64,000 bases of DNA, taken from NCBI GenBank assembly GCA_002869535.1, contig PKUK01000008.1:414350-478349 (forward strand). Direction: 5' to 3'. Source of the stretch: Arcobacter sp. (GTDB lineage: Bacteria > Campylobacterota > Campylobacteria > Campylobacterales > Arcobacteraceae). Every line of letters begins with the position of its first letter. The stretch's first letter is position 1. A program made the translations under genes and the position numbers. Shown here piece after piece: positions 26,828-37,029 of this stretch. The notes beneath the pieces are model-generated. The model was not told where the DNA came from. It made no database searches and was given only the letters and a program-made list of their open reading frames with translations.

Positions 26828-29547
26828 CTTATTTCATCAACTAATTCTACTTCTGGTTTTCCATAATAAAAGCCTTGTGCATAATCAACACCAATTTCTC
26901 TTAATATTTTATCAATATTTTCATCACTAACAAACTCTGCAATAACTTTTATATTTGATTTTCTACTAAATTCTAGAATAGATTTTACAACATCTTGTGT
27001 TCTTGTATCTGAAGGGATTAACTTAATAATAGAACCATCTATTTTTAAGTAATCAGCCTGTAATGTTATTAAATATTCATAATTTGAATATCCACATCCA
27101 AAATCGTCAATAGCAATTTTTGCACCATTATCTTTAAATCTCTTTACAAGTTTATTAACATAATCACTATCTTCAATCTCTTCTGATTCAACAATTTCTA
27201 AAACCATTCTATTAAATACATCTTTTTGTTCCGCATAATCAAAAAGATAAATCATCAATTCTTCATTCATTAAATCTTCAACCGACAAATTTATTGAAAA
27301 CTCTAAATCATTTGTTGAAAACTTACTAATAGCTTTTTCAATCATTTTATATGTTAATTCAGTATATAACTTAGTTCTTTTAGCAATTTCTAAATACTCA
27401 TTTGGATAGATTATTTTTCCATTCTCTTCTAACCTCATCAAAGCTTCATATTTATCGATTTTCCCAGTTTTATAATTATATATTGGCTGATAGTGAGGGA
27501 ATATTCTATCTTCATTAATTGCTTTATGCAATCTATCAACCCATTGAATATTATCTCTAAATTTTTTAATATCTGCCATTGAATCACTGTACTCTTTGAT
27601 TCTAACTTTTTTATTTTTTGCTTCGTCAAGAGCAATATCTGCATAAGTTAATAAATTCTCACTATTTGAAGCAATACCACAAGTATAACTAAGTATAAAC
27701 TTATCATCTTTGACAAAATAAGCCTCTTGTCCTAAAGTATCTATAAATTCACTAACATCTTTAAAAACATTGTCAACTGTACTTTTATCTATAACTAAAG
27801 CAAAAACATCTGCTTGAACTCTATACAAAATATAGTTTCTATCATTAAAATAATCAAACAATCTGTTAGCAAAAGCTTTTATTATTTCATCTCCAACAAA
27901 ATGACTGTAACTATCATTTATCTCTTTAAATCTATCTATATCTATAAGTACTAAAGTACTACTACTTTTAGTTAAATCATCAATTAAACTTACTCTATTT
28001 CTTAATCCTGTTAAAACATCCGTTTTAAATAAACTTTGGAGTTTTGTTCTATTTTCTATTAATTCAGTTACAATATTTCCTGATGAAATATATTCTACTA
28101 TATTCCCAAAAGAATCTTTTATAGGAACAATAGTTATGCTACTATAATAACTTTTATCTTCTTTTGTTTTATTTTTTAGAATTCCCTTCCAAGTTTTTCC
28201 TTTTGAAATAGTCTTCCATAATTCTTTAAATTGACTTTTAGGAGTGTCCGCATGACTTACAGACCTGTGAGTTTTTCCTATTAATTCTGCTTTATTATAG
28301 CCACTTATTTTTTCAAAACTATTATTTACATATGTAATAATCCCATTTTTATCTGTTTTTGAAACTACACTACTTTTATCTAATATAAACTTATATTGTT
28401 CAAGCATATTCATCTGTTCTTCACGCTGAACTTCAATTAAATCTATTTTTAAAGAGATGTATTTTGCTATTATTAAAGCTGCAAAAATTAATACAAAAAG
28501 AATCATAAATATATCAGATATGTATTCATCTGATATTTCTTTTAGGTTATTTTTTTCTTCTTTTATTAAATTATTTAATTCACTTCTATAAAAGCCAGCA
28601 CCAATTGCAATATCCCAATTATACAATAATTCCGTATATGAAATTTTTTCATCTATTTGATTGTTATCAGGTCTATTTACTTTATATTTTATAAAATCTC
28701 CACCTCTCAATCCAGCTTCTTTCATTTTATCCATAAGAGATTTTCCATCTAAACTTTTCATATTACTTTGATCTTTACCAACCAAATGAGGTAAGAATGG
28801 ATGCATCTTCAAAATATTATCCAATCCTATTAACCAAAAATAGCCATATTCACTATCACCAAATCTATCTTTTTCTAGATTCTCAAAAACTAATTTTTTA
28901 ATTTCTTTATCAAGTTCATCTTTATAAACACCAGCAGCTATAAAAATATTATATTTTTCATCTTTTTTAACATAAACATATTTACTATGGAGTTCGTTGG
29001 GTTTTTCATTCGGTTTATACCATTTATAAGTACCAAAATTTTCATCTTGAACTATAGAGTCTTTTAAAAAGTTATATAGTTCTTTATTTGATTCACTTAA
29101 TTTAAAAATATTTAAATTGACATATTTTTTATTGCCTCCGTGGAATAAAACTTTTCCATTTTTATCAAAAATATAGAAATATCCCGAGCCATTGTCCCAT
29201 TTAAATAAATTTAACTCTTTTTTGTATTTTAATAATATTTCGTCAAAATTATTTACTTTTAGATTTGAGTTAAATAAGTTTTTTATAAAAACTACTTTTT
29301 CTTTTAAGAGTAATTCATTCTTTTCATAAACAAGATTTTTTAAAACATCTATTCTTTTAACTGCTCGTTTAACTTCATATTTTATAATTGCTTTATTTTT
29401 TTCATAATAATTTTTCTCAAGTAAAACTACTTTTTTATTATATACTTCTTCATTAAATTGATAAATAAAAATTCCTAATATAATTGAAAAAAGAAGTAAA
29501 ATAAAGAAGATATTTAAAAAGTTGATTTTTGAGAGACTAAATTTCAT
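26824..29547 (-). CDS. Cache-PAS-GGDEF-EAL protein, probable c-di-GMP phosphodiesterase
   Basis: A 907-residue inner-membrane sensor. Helix 1 (about 10-29) and helix 2 (about 340-360) flank a periplasmic double Cache region with the repeated pattern GYFYIFDKNGKVLFH and GYFWLIGLDNILKMHP, typical of ligand binding in chemoreceptors. A PAS domain follows (EQYKFILDKSSVV through VEYISSGN), then GGDEF with signature QADVF (inactive) and EAL with YEALMRLE and DDFGCGYSNYEY (intact). It should lower c-di-GMP in response to an external small molecule. It converges with the diguanylate cyclase gene. Confidence 0.86.
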   Translation of the reverse strand: MKFSLSKINFLNIFFILLLFSIILGIFIYQFNEEVYNKKVVLLEKNYYEKNKAIIKYEVKRAVKRIDVLKNLVYEKNELLLKEKVVFIKNLFNSNLKVNNFDEILLKYKKELNLFKWDNGSGYFYIFDKNGKVLFHGGNKKYVNLNIFKLSESNKELYNFLKDSIVQDENFGTYKWYKPNEKPNELHSKYVYVKKDEKYNIFIAAGVYKDELDKEIKKLVFENLEKDRFGDSEYGYFWLIGLDNILKMHPFLPHLVGKDQSNMKSLDGKSLMDKMKEAGLRGGDFIKYKVNRPDNNQIDEKISYTELLYNWDIAIGAGFYRSELNNLIKEEKNNLKEISDEYISDIFMILFVLIFAALIIAKYISLKIDLIEVQREEQMNMLEQYKFILDKSSVVSKTDKNGIITYVNNSFEKISGYNKAELIGKTHRSVSHADTPKSQFKELWKTISKGKTWKGILKNKTKEDKSYYSSITIVPIKDSFGNIVEYISSGNIVTELIENRTKLQSLFKTDVLTGLRNRVSLIDDLTKSSSTLVLIDIDRFKEINDSYSHFVGDEIIKAFANRLFDYFNDRNYILYRVQADVFALVIDKSTVDNVFKDVSEFIDTLGQEAYFVKDDKFILSYTCGIASNSENLLTYADIALDEAKNKKVRIKEYSDSMADIKKFRDNIQWVDRLHKAINEDRIFPHYQPIYNYKTGKIDKYEALMRLEENGKIIYPNEYLEIAKRTKLYTELTYKMIEKAISKFSTNDLEFSINLSVEDLMNEELMIYLFDYAEQKDVFNRMVLEIVESEEIEDSDYVNKLVKRFKDNGAKIAIDDFGCGYSNYEYLITLQADYLKIDGSIIKLIPSDTRTQDVVKSILEFSRKSNIKVIAEFVSDENIDKILREIGVDYAQGFYYGKPEVELVDEIS

Positions 29548-29656
29548 TATGATTCTCCAATGTGAATATAATTAACTATAATTATTTTATAACTAATTAG
29601 CTAATTAACTAATTATAAACTTAATCCCAATAGATTTTATTTACAAAATGTAGGAA

Positions 29657-31699
29657 TTAGGTACTCTCATTTTTTATCAAACCAGCCTCTTTTAAAAATT
29701 GTGAGTGAACGAAACTTAGTTTTTTTACCTTGTCATATTTAGCATACGATAAATACAAAATATCTTTTGCTCTAGTTACTGCCACATAAAAAAGTCGTCT
29801 CTCCTCTTCTATACTTCCACCTTTGGCTATTAGTTTTTGATTTGGAAATCTTCCATTCATCAAGTCTATTACATAAACTTCTTTAAACTCTAAACCTTTT
29901 GAAGCATGAACAGATAGAAGATTTACGCCCTCACCTTCACTCATCTCACTACCACCTAAAACCATGGCATTTATAAACTTCTCTATATCGTTGTAGTGAT
30001 AAGCTAGAGACTTTAAAAGTGTTATTTTTTTATTTATTCTTACAATTGAAACTTGTTTCATAGCTGGATCTATTTGTCCATCTTTTCTTGTGGCTCTTTT
30101 AGTTGACAACATCTCTATTAAGTGGTCATATAAGTTTGATTTAAAAATATTGTCTATGGCAGTTCTTGGATTTTTTACCCTTTTTAAATCCCTTACAAGC
30201 AAATAAAATTCAAATAAGAACTCTCCACCTTCAACACAAAGCTTTGGGTGTTTTAAAATTTGATTTCCTAAAAACTTTTCATCAAATCCACAATCTCTAA
30301 ATTTAGATACAGAACCTAACTCTGCAAAATCATCAAAAAGCCCAAGCTGTACATTTTTTGTTTTGGTTGATACATAGGGATTTTTAATATTTGGATCTGG
30401 ATGGTATAAACCTTGAAATAAATCTCCATTTCCTAGTTTTATCAAAGCATCAAATAGGTCTTTTGCTATGGCTTTTCCTATACCTTTCCCATACTCCAAT
30501 ATATGAATAGCAGCCATCATATCATTATGATTTTGTATTAGAGTTATAATATCAAGTACAAATTTAACTTCTAAAGCATCAAAGAAACTCTTTCCACCTT
30601 TTCGTTTTGCAGGAATAGAGTACTCTCTTAAGTTTGCTTCAATACCATCAGCACTTGAATTGTTTCTAAATATAATTGCTATTTCACTATGTGGGGTTGT
30701 ACTTTGTGAAATCAGTTTTGAGATATGTTCATACTGGTCAAAAAGTTCACTAAAAGTTAATAATCTTGGAGAATAATCAGCATCTTGTCTTACAACTTCA
30801 AGATTTTTATCATAAACTCTCTCATTGTGTTCAATTACTTTTGTAGCAAGTTCTAATATGGGTCTAGTAGAACGATAGTTTTTTCGTAATGTAAAAACTT
30901 CTGCCCCATCATATCTGTCTGCAAATGTAGAGATAATACCAATATCAGAACCATTAAAAGCATAAATACTTTGGTCATAATCACCTACACAAAAAAGATA
31001 TTTTGGCTTAAAAGCTTCTAGGAGTCTACCTTGTAAAGGGTTTGTATCTTGATACTCATCTACAAGTATCTCTTTAAAATCAAACTCATTTGTTTCAAGT
31101 AATTCAAGCATAATAGTCAACAAATCATCAAAATTTGCATACCCATACTCTTTTTTTAACATATGAAACTCTTGAATTACATCTTCATAAATATCTGTAT
31201 AAATCTCATGACCTGCACTTTTTTCAACTATCCAATCCCCAAACTCTTCATTGTTTTTAGAGTTTAAATAAAGTGAATAAATATCATATAAATAACCACC
31301 ATCATAAGGAGAGGTTGAGTCATCCCTTTCAAAAAATACTCTTTTTTCATAAATAGATTTAAAAAGTGTTTTTAACTCATTTGGCTGTTTTAGGGTTATA
31401 TTTATTTTTAGTTTTTTTATTAGTTTATAGCTTAAACTATGAAAAGTTCCAGCCATAATCTAACCTGCAGTCTCTTTTCCAAAAAACTTTGAAACCCTTT
31501 GAATCATCTCTTGGGCTGCTTTGTTTGTAAAGGTCAAAAGAATAATCTCAGATGGTTTAACTCCACCATTAATTAAGTTTGCAATTCTTCCTACAATAGT
31601 AGATGTTTTTCCAGTGCCAGCACTTGCAATTATAAGGTTAAAACCTGGTTTACATGTGGCTGCGGCTAATTGTTCTTCATTTAGGTTAGATAAGGGCAT
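29657..31699 (-). pseudogene. UvrD/Rep-type DNA helicase interrupted by an in-frame TAG
   Basis: Two frames in phase on the minus strand form one superfamily 1A helicase. The first 79 residues (31460-31699) hold the Q-motif NEEQLAAA, Walker A ASAGTGKTST and motif Ia LTFTNKAAQEM. TAG at 31460-31462 and ATT follow, then a 599-residue frame (29657-31456) opens with AGTFHSLSYKL and holds motif II (VDEYQDTNPLQ), motif III (GDYDQSIYAFNGSD), and motif VI-type VAVTRAKDILYLSYAK. The second piece lacks the ATP-binding lysine and cannot work alone. The full length of about 680 residues is normal. Nonsense pseudogene, readthrough and sequencing error are all possible. Confidence 0.8.
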
Positions 31700-31830
31700 T
31701 TATTGTAAGTTCTTTTTTATTGTCATTTGCGAATAGTATCATAAAGTGCTTTATTAAATAGTAAAAATATTAAGCTATGCTACAATTATTACTACACAAA
31801 AGATTTACAAATTTTATATAAGATAAAAGT

Positions 31831-32325
31831 ATGAAAAGAAGAACATTTTTAAAACTTACAACAATAACTCCAATATTGATTGATAATTATCTATTAGCAA
31901 AAGATATTGATGATGATATTTGGAAAACTATTTTAGAAGTACAAAATATACTTATGCCAAAAACTGGCAAAATGCCAAGTGCAAAAGAGTTTGGTAGTGT
32001 TGCATATTTAAAACAAAATATTGACCATAAAACCTTTGATAAGGATGATTTAGAACTTATTTTAAATGGAGCAAAAGTATTTAAAGAGAGTTTTCCAGAG
32101 TTTTTCAAAGCTTTAAAAAAAGAGAAACTACAGATTATAAAACAAGCAAATGAGAGTGAATATGGAAACACATGGCTAAATATCTTAGTCTACTATGCAA
32201 TAGAAGCCATGCTAAGTGACCCAATCTATGGTGGAAATAAATTTCAGTCAGGTTGGATGGCACTAAAACACAAAGCAGGAATACCAAGACCAAAGAAAAA
32301 ATATGGAGCTAAAATTGATTTATGA
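31831..32325 (+). CDS. Tat-exported small subunit, gluconate 2-dehydrogenase subunit 3-like
   Basis: A 164-residue protein that starts with a twin-arginine signal (RRTFLK followed by a hydrophobic stretch), so the folded protein would go to the periplasm. The rest resembles the gamma (subunit 3) partner of membrane-linked GMC dehydrogenases, with the typical C-terminal WMALKHKAGIPRP. The GMC flavoprotein gene follows with a 23-base overlap. The pair would oxidise a sugar or alcohol in the periplasm, but the large subunit here carries a stop codon. Confidence 0.75.
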   Translation: MKRRTFLKLTTITPILIDNYLLAKDIDDDIWKTILEVQNILMPKTGKMPSAKEFGSVAYLKQNIDHKTFDKDDLELILNGAKVFKESFPEFFKALKKEKLQIIKQANESEYGNTWLNILVYYAIEAMLSDPIYGGNKFQSGWMALKHKAGIPRPKKKYGAKIDL

Positions 32326-33967
32326 TGTATGTATTATAGGTAGTGGTGCTGGAGCTGGTCCTATTGCTTATACCCTTGCAAAAGAGGGGAAAAAAGTTCT
32401 AATCCTTGAAAAAGGAGATATTTATAGTGAAAAAGATTTTTCAAAAGATGAGATAGCCTATGCTAGAAGAGATATCTTTACTCCTAATTTAAAAGATGAA
32501 TACCATGTTATAGAAGAAAAGTTTGATGATGGTAAATGGTATAAGTTCCCAACATATGAAACAGGCTGGAGTTTTTGGAATGGGAACTTCTTAGGTGGCT
32601 CATCCAACTTTATGAGTGGATATTTTCATAGACTTAAACCAAATGATTTTAAACTCAAATCAACTTATGGGAAATATGCAAATAGTAATGTTGAAGATTG
32701 GCCTATAACTTATTAAGATATGGAACCATATTATGACAAAGTCGAAAGAGTTATTGGAGTATCAGGTGAGTATACAAAATATGAACATGCAGAACCAAGA
32801 AGTAGTAAAAAATATGCCTATCCAAAACTACAAGAACATCCAGTAGTTGAGCTAATAGATAAAGCATGTAAAGAGTTAGATTATATTTCATATAAAGTTC
32901 CTAGAGCCATAATCTCCCAAAAGAAAAACGCTAGAAATGCTTGCTATTACTCTAATTATTGTGGTTCATACGCATGTTCAAGTGGAGCAAAAGGAAGTTC
33001 AAGAGCAGCTTTAATTCAATCAGCCCTTGAAACAAACAATATAACAATAATACCAAATGCCTTTGTTTTTAAACTTCTTACAAATAAAGATAAAAAAATC
33101 CAAAAGGCTCTTTACTACACTAAAGAAAAAATCAAAAAAAGTGTAGAAGCAAAACTATTTGTACTAGCAGCCCAAGCAGTTGAGAGTTCAAGGCTTTTAC
33201 TAAACTCTAAAAATAGTGATTTTCCAAATGGCTTAGCAAACTCATCAGGAGAAGTTGGAAAAAATATGCTCTTTACAGGTGGTGGACAAGGAAGTGCAGA
33301 GATAGATACAAGTTTACTAAATAAAGATAAACTATTTCAAACTGGTTTTTTTGTAAATAGAGGTCTACAAGATTGGTATTTTACAAAAGAGTTTAAAGGT
33401 GGAACTATAGATTTTCTATTTGAACATGCAAACCCAATAAGAAGAGCACTAAGATTAAAATCTGATGATAATGGTAATCTTTTATTTGGTGAAGAGTTAC
33501 AAGATAAGATATATAAAAACTTCACAAAATCAAGAGTTCTAAACTTTGAGATTTTTACAGACTGGATGCCAAATGATGATTGTTTTGTAAGTATTGATGA
33601 AAACTACAAAGATAAATATGGAGTTCCAGTAGCCACTATTAGAATAGGTGCTCACCCACAAGATGTAAAAGTAGGAAACTTCTTAGCACAAAAAGCAATA
33701 GATGTGTTAAAACAAATGGGTACAAAAGATATCCAAAGCAATATCTCACCACTTCCCTCTGCAAATTTACAAGCAGGCGGTTGTAGATTTGGAGATGACC
33801 CCAAAAAATCTGTTTTAAACAAATACTGCCAAAGCCATTATATAAAAAATCTTTTTGTAACAGATGGTAGCTTTATGCCTACTGGAGGAAGTGTACCTTA
33901 TACATGGACAATCTATGCCAACTCATTTAGAGTGGCTGAGTATATAAAAAAGAGTGATTTAATCTAA
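32303..33967 (+). pseudogene. GMC-family FAD oxidoreductase interrupted by an in-frame TAA
   Basis: Two frames in phase form one GMC oxidoreductase. Residues 1-137 (32303-32716) contain the Rossmann motif IIGSGAGAGPIAYTLA and end in DWPITY. TAA at 32714-32716 and GAT follow, then ATG and a 415-residue frame (32720-33967) beginning EPYYDKVERVIGVSG and ending in the GMC C-terminal signature TDGSFMPTGGSVPYTWTIYA. The joint DWPITY-x-DMEPYYDKVE is exactly the family's continuous sequence, so a single codon has become a stop. It overlaps the small subunit gene. The likely substrate class is sugars or polyols by analogy with gluconate 2-dehydrogenase. Confidence 0.8.
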
Positions 33968-33977
33968 ATCACTCTTT
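33949..33977. terminator. 13-bp hairpin terminator at convergent gene ends
   Basis: A perfect 13-bp stem (AAAGAGTGATTTA / TAAATCACTCTTT) with a 3-base loop overlaps the 3' end of the GMC gene. On the minus strand it ends in a T run, so it best fits termination of the minus-strand operon ending at 33992. Confidence 0.75.
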
Positions 33978-33991
33978 ACTTAAACTAAATA

Positions 33992-34669
33992 TTAAGCATA
34001 TATCTCTTTCTTTTCATTTAAGACTTCATTATAGTTATTTTGAAGGAGAGTATAACTATCAAGTAACATCTTAGTTCTTAAATCTTGATTTTGAGAATAT
34101 TCAGTTTTTAAATTGCTCAACATATTATATATAAAATTCTCTCCATACATGTTTTTTACTTGTTCATACTGTTCGTCATTTATATATGCAGTATTTAAAT
34201 TATGTATGGTAGAATCAAAAATATCTCTTTGTTCTTCTGTATCAATTTCTCTATATGTTCTATACATAGCTTCATTAAAATTTTCATCATATGACATAGA
34301 CATTGAAGATGACATCATAAATATTTGATTATGGTTATCACCATATTTTACTAATGGCGATTTCATGATGCTTTCCATATCTTTAGGATACATATGACTA
34401 AAAAATCTTTTTGCTTCTTCATAAGATAAAGTATCTATCTCTTCAAGGCTAACAGTATCATCAGCCAATATTTCTCTAAATCTTTTTGTTTCATCTTCAT
34501 ATAAATTATACTTATCAATATTAGCTAATACTCTACCTTCTTTCTTTTCAGACACTTCTTTTTTTTCTTCTAAAAGTGAATCAAAAGCTGAAGGGGAAGT
34601 TTTTACTTCTTGTGTTTTTGTGGCTTTATAATTGTATGCTTGTACATCTTGATTATTTGTTACTTGCAT
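33992..34669 (-). CDS. Unknown soluble protein, second of a pair
   Basis: A 225-residue protein I do not recognise. It has no signal peptide or membrane segment. The first 55 residues are polar and probably disordered (rich in Gln, Thr, Lys, Glu). The remainder is helical, with a Met/Ser-rich run (MMSSSMSMS at about 118-126) and many Glu and Tyr. It follows the similarly built 228-residue gene by 9 bases, so the two are co-transcribed. The disordered N-terminus without a Sec signal resembles substrates of flagellar-type export, but that is speculation. Confidence 0.55.
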   Translation of the reverse strand: MQVTNNQDVQAYNYKATKTQEVKTSPSAFDSLLEEKKEVSEKKEGRVLANIDKYNLYEDETKRFREILADDTVSLEEIDTLSYEEAKRFFSHMYPKDMESIMKSPLVKYGDNHNQIFMMSSSMSMSYDENFNEAMYRTYREIDTEEQRDIFDSTIHNLNTAYINDEQYEQVKNMYGENFIYNMLSNLKTEYSQNQDLRTKMLLDSYTLLQNNYNEVLNEKKEIYA

Positions 34670-34678
34670 TTTATATCC

Positions 34679-35365
34679 TCATCCATAAACTACTGTTTCC
34701 TTATAAGGTGGATTTTCTAATTGCTCTTTCATATCTTTATATCCATCCACAAGTCTTTGGTATATCTCTTTTTGGTCATTTGATTTTGCATTTGACAGTT
34801 CATTTGTAAATACTTCTAACATCTTATTTACAAACTCTTGGGCATCAAACTTTTTATTTGTAGATTTTAATTCACTCATAAATTTACCGTTACCATCTAC
34901 TTGAAAAATAGAGGTAGGTTCTTCTCCATTCATGTATTGATTGTATTGTTTAGGAATTTCAAAAAGCATCCAAACATAACTTGCATCATCAGGATTTTGT
35001 GCAATTTTTTTCATTAAATCATTTTGTTGTTCAGCTAATTCAGGAGGTAAACTTGGGTTTAACCCCAAAATTACTTCTTCATCTACAAAATTACCTCCAT
35101 TTGCATTTTTTATATCAGTTATTTCTTTCAAAGCAACAGACTCTTTATATTTTAACTCATACCCTTCTTCTTTGGTAATTGTATTATCATCTTTTGTAAG
35201 TTCATTAAACTTCTGCAAATAGTCTTCAAACTTATCTCCATATTTTTTTTCTAAATCATCCATTGTTTTTGGAGTGTTATTTTCTGTTTTATTTGTATTT
35301 GAATTTTGATGTGTTTGGACATAGGCATTTAGACTGCTAGTTTTAGTTTCTGTAGTTAGTTCCAT
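34679..35365 (-). CDS. Unknown soluble acidic protein, first of a pair
   Basis: A 228-residue protein of unknown family. The N-terminal 35 residues are Thr/Asn/Gln-rich and probably disordered. The rest is acidic and helical (MDDLEKKYGDKFEDYLQKFNEL). One short segment, VDGNGKF, looks like a calcium-loop fragment but lacks the full EF-hand pattern. There is no signal peptide. The gene has an AAGGA ribosome site and leads a two-gene unit with the gene at 33992-34669. Confidence 0.55.
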   Translation of the reverse strand: MELTTETKTSSLNAYVQTHQNSNTNKTENNTPKTMDDLEKKYGDKFEDYLQKFNELTKDDNTITKEEGYELKYKESVALKEITDIKNANGGNFVDEEVILGLNPSLPPELAEQQNDLMKKIAQNPDDASYVWMLFEIPKQYNQYMNGEEPTSIFQVDGNGKFMSELKSTNKKFDAQEFVNKMLEVFTNELSNAKSNDQKEIYQRLVDGYKDMKEQLENPPYKETVVYG

Positions 35366-35485
35366 TTTTTATCCTTTTATATATAATAATAAGATAATTT
35401 AAATTTAAAATAAAGTATTAATATAACTTTTAAACTACTTTTATGCTATATTAAACTAATTTTAAAAAATGATAAGTATGGTGCT

Positions 35486-36022
35486 TTATAGTATTCTTTG
35501 TCTAAATTTAAAATAAGCAATGATTAATATTATTCCTACATATCCCATTTGAGGAATTGATAAAGCTTTTTGAGCCATTATAAAGTGGATAGTTGTAAGG
35601 GCTAAGGCAATATATATAACCTTATGATATTTAAAATAGAGTTTAAATAACTTACCAAAAGATGTTATTGCCATAAAAACAAGTATTAAAAAAGATATCA
35701 TACCAAGATAAATAAAGGGTTTATCAAGTGTCTCTTCAAAGGCAAAAATAAAATCTAATTCCATATCTAATATTATAAAATTTAGAAAATGTAAAAAAGC
35801 ATAATAAAAAGAAAATAACCCTATCATTTTTCTATAAGAAATTAGATTTATCCAACTTTTTATTAGAGATATCGTTGTGGTGAAAAATAGCAAGATTAAT
35901 GCTATTGCACCTGTTACACTATAGATGTACTTTATAGGGTCTATAACATTTTGTAAATAAAACACCTCATAGGATAAAATAAAAGAGGGTAAAAGCAGTA
36001 ATAAAAAAATTAAAACTTTCAT
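35486..36022 (-). CDS. msrQ: MsrQ haem-binding membrane subunit of the MsrPQ system
   Basis: A 178-residue inner-membrane protein with about six helices, of the YedZ/MsrQ ferric-reductase-like family. Histidines that can bind haem are in FLHFLNF and in YHKVIYIALALTTIHFI. It passes electrons from the quinone pool to periplasmic MsrP. It shares one base with the msrP stop at 36022, so the two are translated together, as is standard for this pair. Confidence 0.85.
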   Translation of the reverse strand: MKVLIFLLLLLPSFILSYEVFYLQNVIDPIKYIYSVTGAIALILLFFTTTISLIKSWINLISYRKMIGLFSFYYAFLHFLNFIILDMELDFIFAFEETLDKPFIYLGMISFLILVFMAITSFGKLFKLYFKYHKVIYIALALTTIHFIMAQKALSIPQMGYVGIILIIAYFKFRQRIL

Positions 36023-36960
36023 CAGAAATTCTTTCTTAAATCCATACCTTTATACAAATGTGCAACCTCTTTTTCATATCCATTAAACATAAGTGTTTTT
36101 TGTTTAAATAGTTCACCCAAAACTCTCTCTCTTTTTTGACTCCATCTTGGATGATCAACTTTTGGATTTACATTTGCATAAAAGCCATATTCATGTGGAG
36201 CCATTTCCTGCCAACTATTTAAAGGCTCATCTTTTACAAAAGATATTTTTGCAATTGATTTTATAGATTTAAATCCATATTTCCAAGGTACAACTAACCT
36301 AATAGGTGCCCCATTTTGATTTTCTAAGGTTTTTCCATAAAGTCCAACACTTAATATGGTAAGTGGATTCATGGCTTCATCCATTCTTAGACCTTCAACA
36401 TATGGATATCTTTTTATATTCCCAAAAACTCCCCTTGCTTGATCTGGAAACATCTCATCATCCCAAAGAGTTTCAAATCTCACATATTTAGCATCACTTA
36501 AAGGCTTACAATCTTTTATAAATTTTCCTAATTCAAAGCCAATCCAAGGTACAACCATAGACCACCCTTCAACACATCTAAATCTATATATTCTCTCTTC
36601 AAGTGAATATTTTTTCATAATATCTTGCATATCAATTGTGAAGGGTTTTTCTACAAGTCCATCAATTTCAATAGTCCAAGGAGTTGTCACTAAAGTGTGA
36701 GCCATGTGTTTAACGCCCTCTTTTGAAGTGGTAAATTCATAAAAGTTATTATATGAAGTGATTTGTTTATAGGTATTAAGTTCTAGATTATTTGGATTTG
36801 TATCTTTTTTATATGATAAGTCTGAAGTTGGCAAATTCTCTTTTGCCATAAGTTCCATCAAAGTAGAACTTGCTACTACTGATGCTGCTCCAAGTTTTAT
36901 AAACTTTCTTCTATTTTCAAATAGTGTTTCTGGAGTTATTTCATTTTGATTTATTTTCAT
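36022..36960 (-). CDS. msrP: MsrP periplasmic protein-methionine-sulfoxide reductase, molybdoenzyme subunit
   Basis: A 312-residue protein with a Tat signal starting after a 16-residue extension (RRKFIKLG at 17-24). The molybdopterin-binding core of the sulfite oxidase fold includes the Mo-ligand Cys129 in YRFRCVEGWSMVVPW. Typical C-terminal segments are IRLVVPWKYGFKSIKSI and WSQKRERVLGELF. It repairs oxidised methionines in envelope proteins with electrons from MsrQ. NnrS and thiol peroxidase genes nearby suggest a shared role in oxidative or nitrosative stress. Confidence 0.92.
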   Translation of the reverse strand: MKINQNEITPETLFENRRKFIKLGAASVVASSTLMELMAKENLPTSDLSYKKDTNPNNLELNTYKQITSYNNFYEFTTSKEGVKHMAHTLVTTPWTIEIDGLVEKPFTIDMQDIMKKYSLEERIYRFRCVEGWSMVVPWIGFELGKFIKDCKPLSDAKYVRFETLWDDEMFPDQARGVFGNIKRYPYVEGLRMDEAMNPLTILSVGLYGKTLENQNGAPIRLVVPWKYGFKSIKSIAKISFVKDEPLNSWQEMAPHEYGFYANVNPKVDHPRWSQKRERVLGELFKQKTLMFNGYEKEVAHLYKGMDLRKNF

Positions 36961-37029
36961 AACATATCATTTTTGTTCTTATTTATTTTATTTTAAAAAC
37001 GTTAAGGATATGTGTAGTTTTTGAAATTA

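Noticed and set aside
34900..34920. EF-hand in the unknown protein (VDGNGKF)
   Set aside because: The loop lacks the full 12-residue calcium pattern and flanking helices, so I do not call it.
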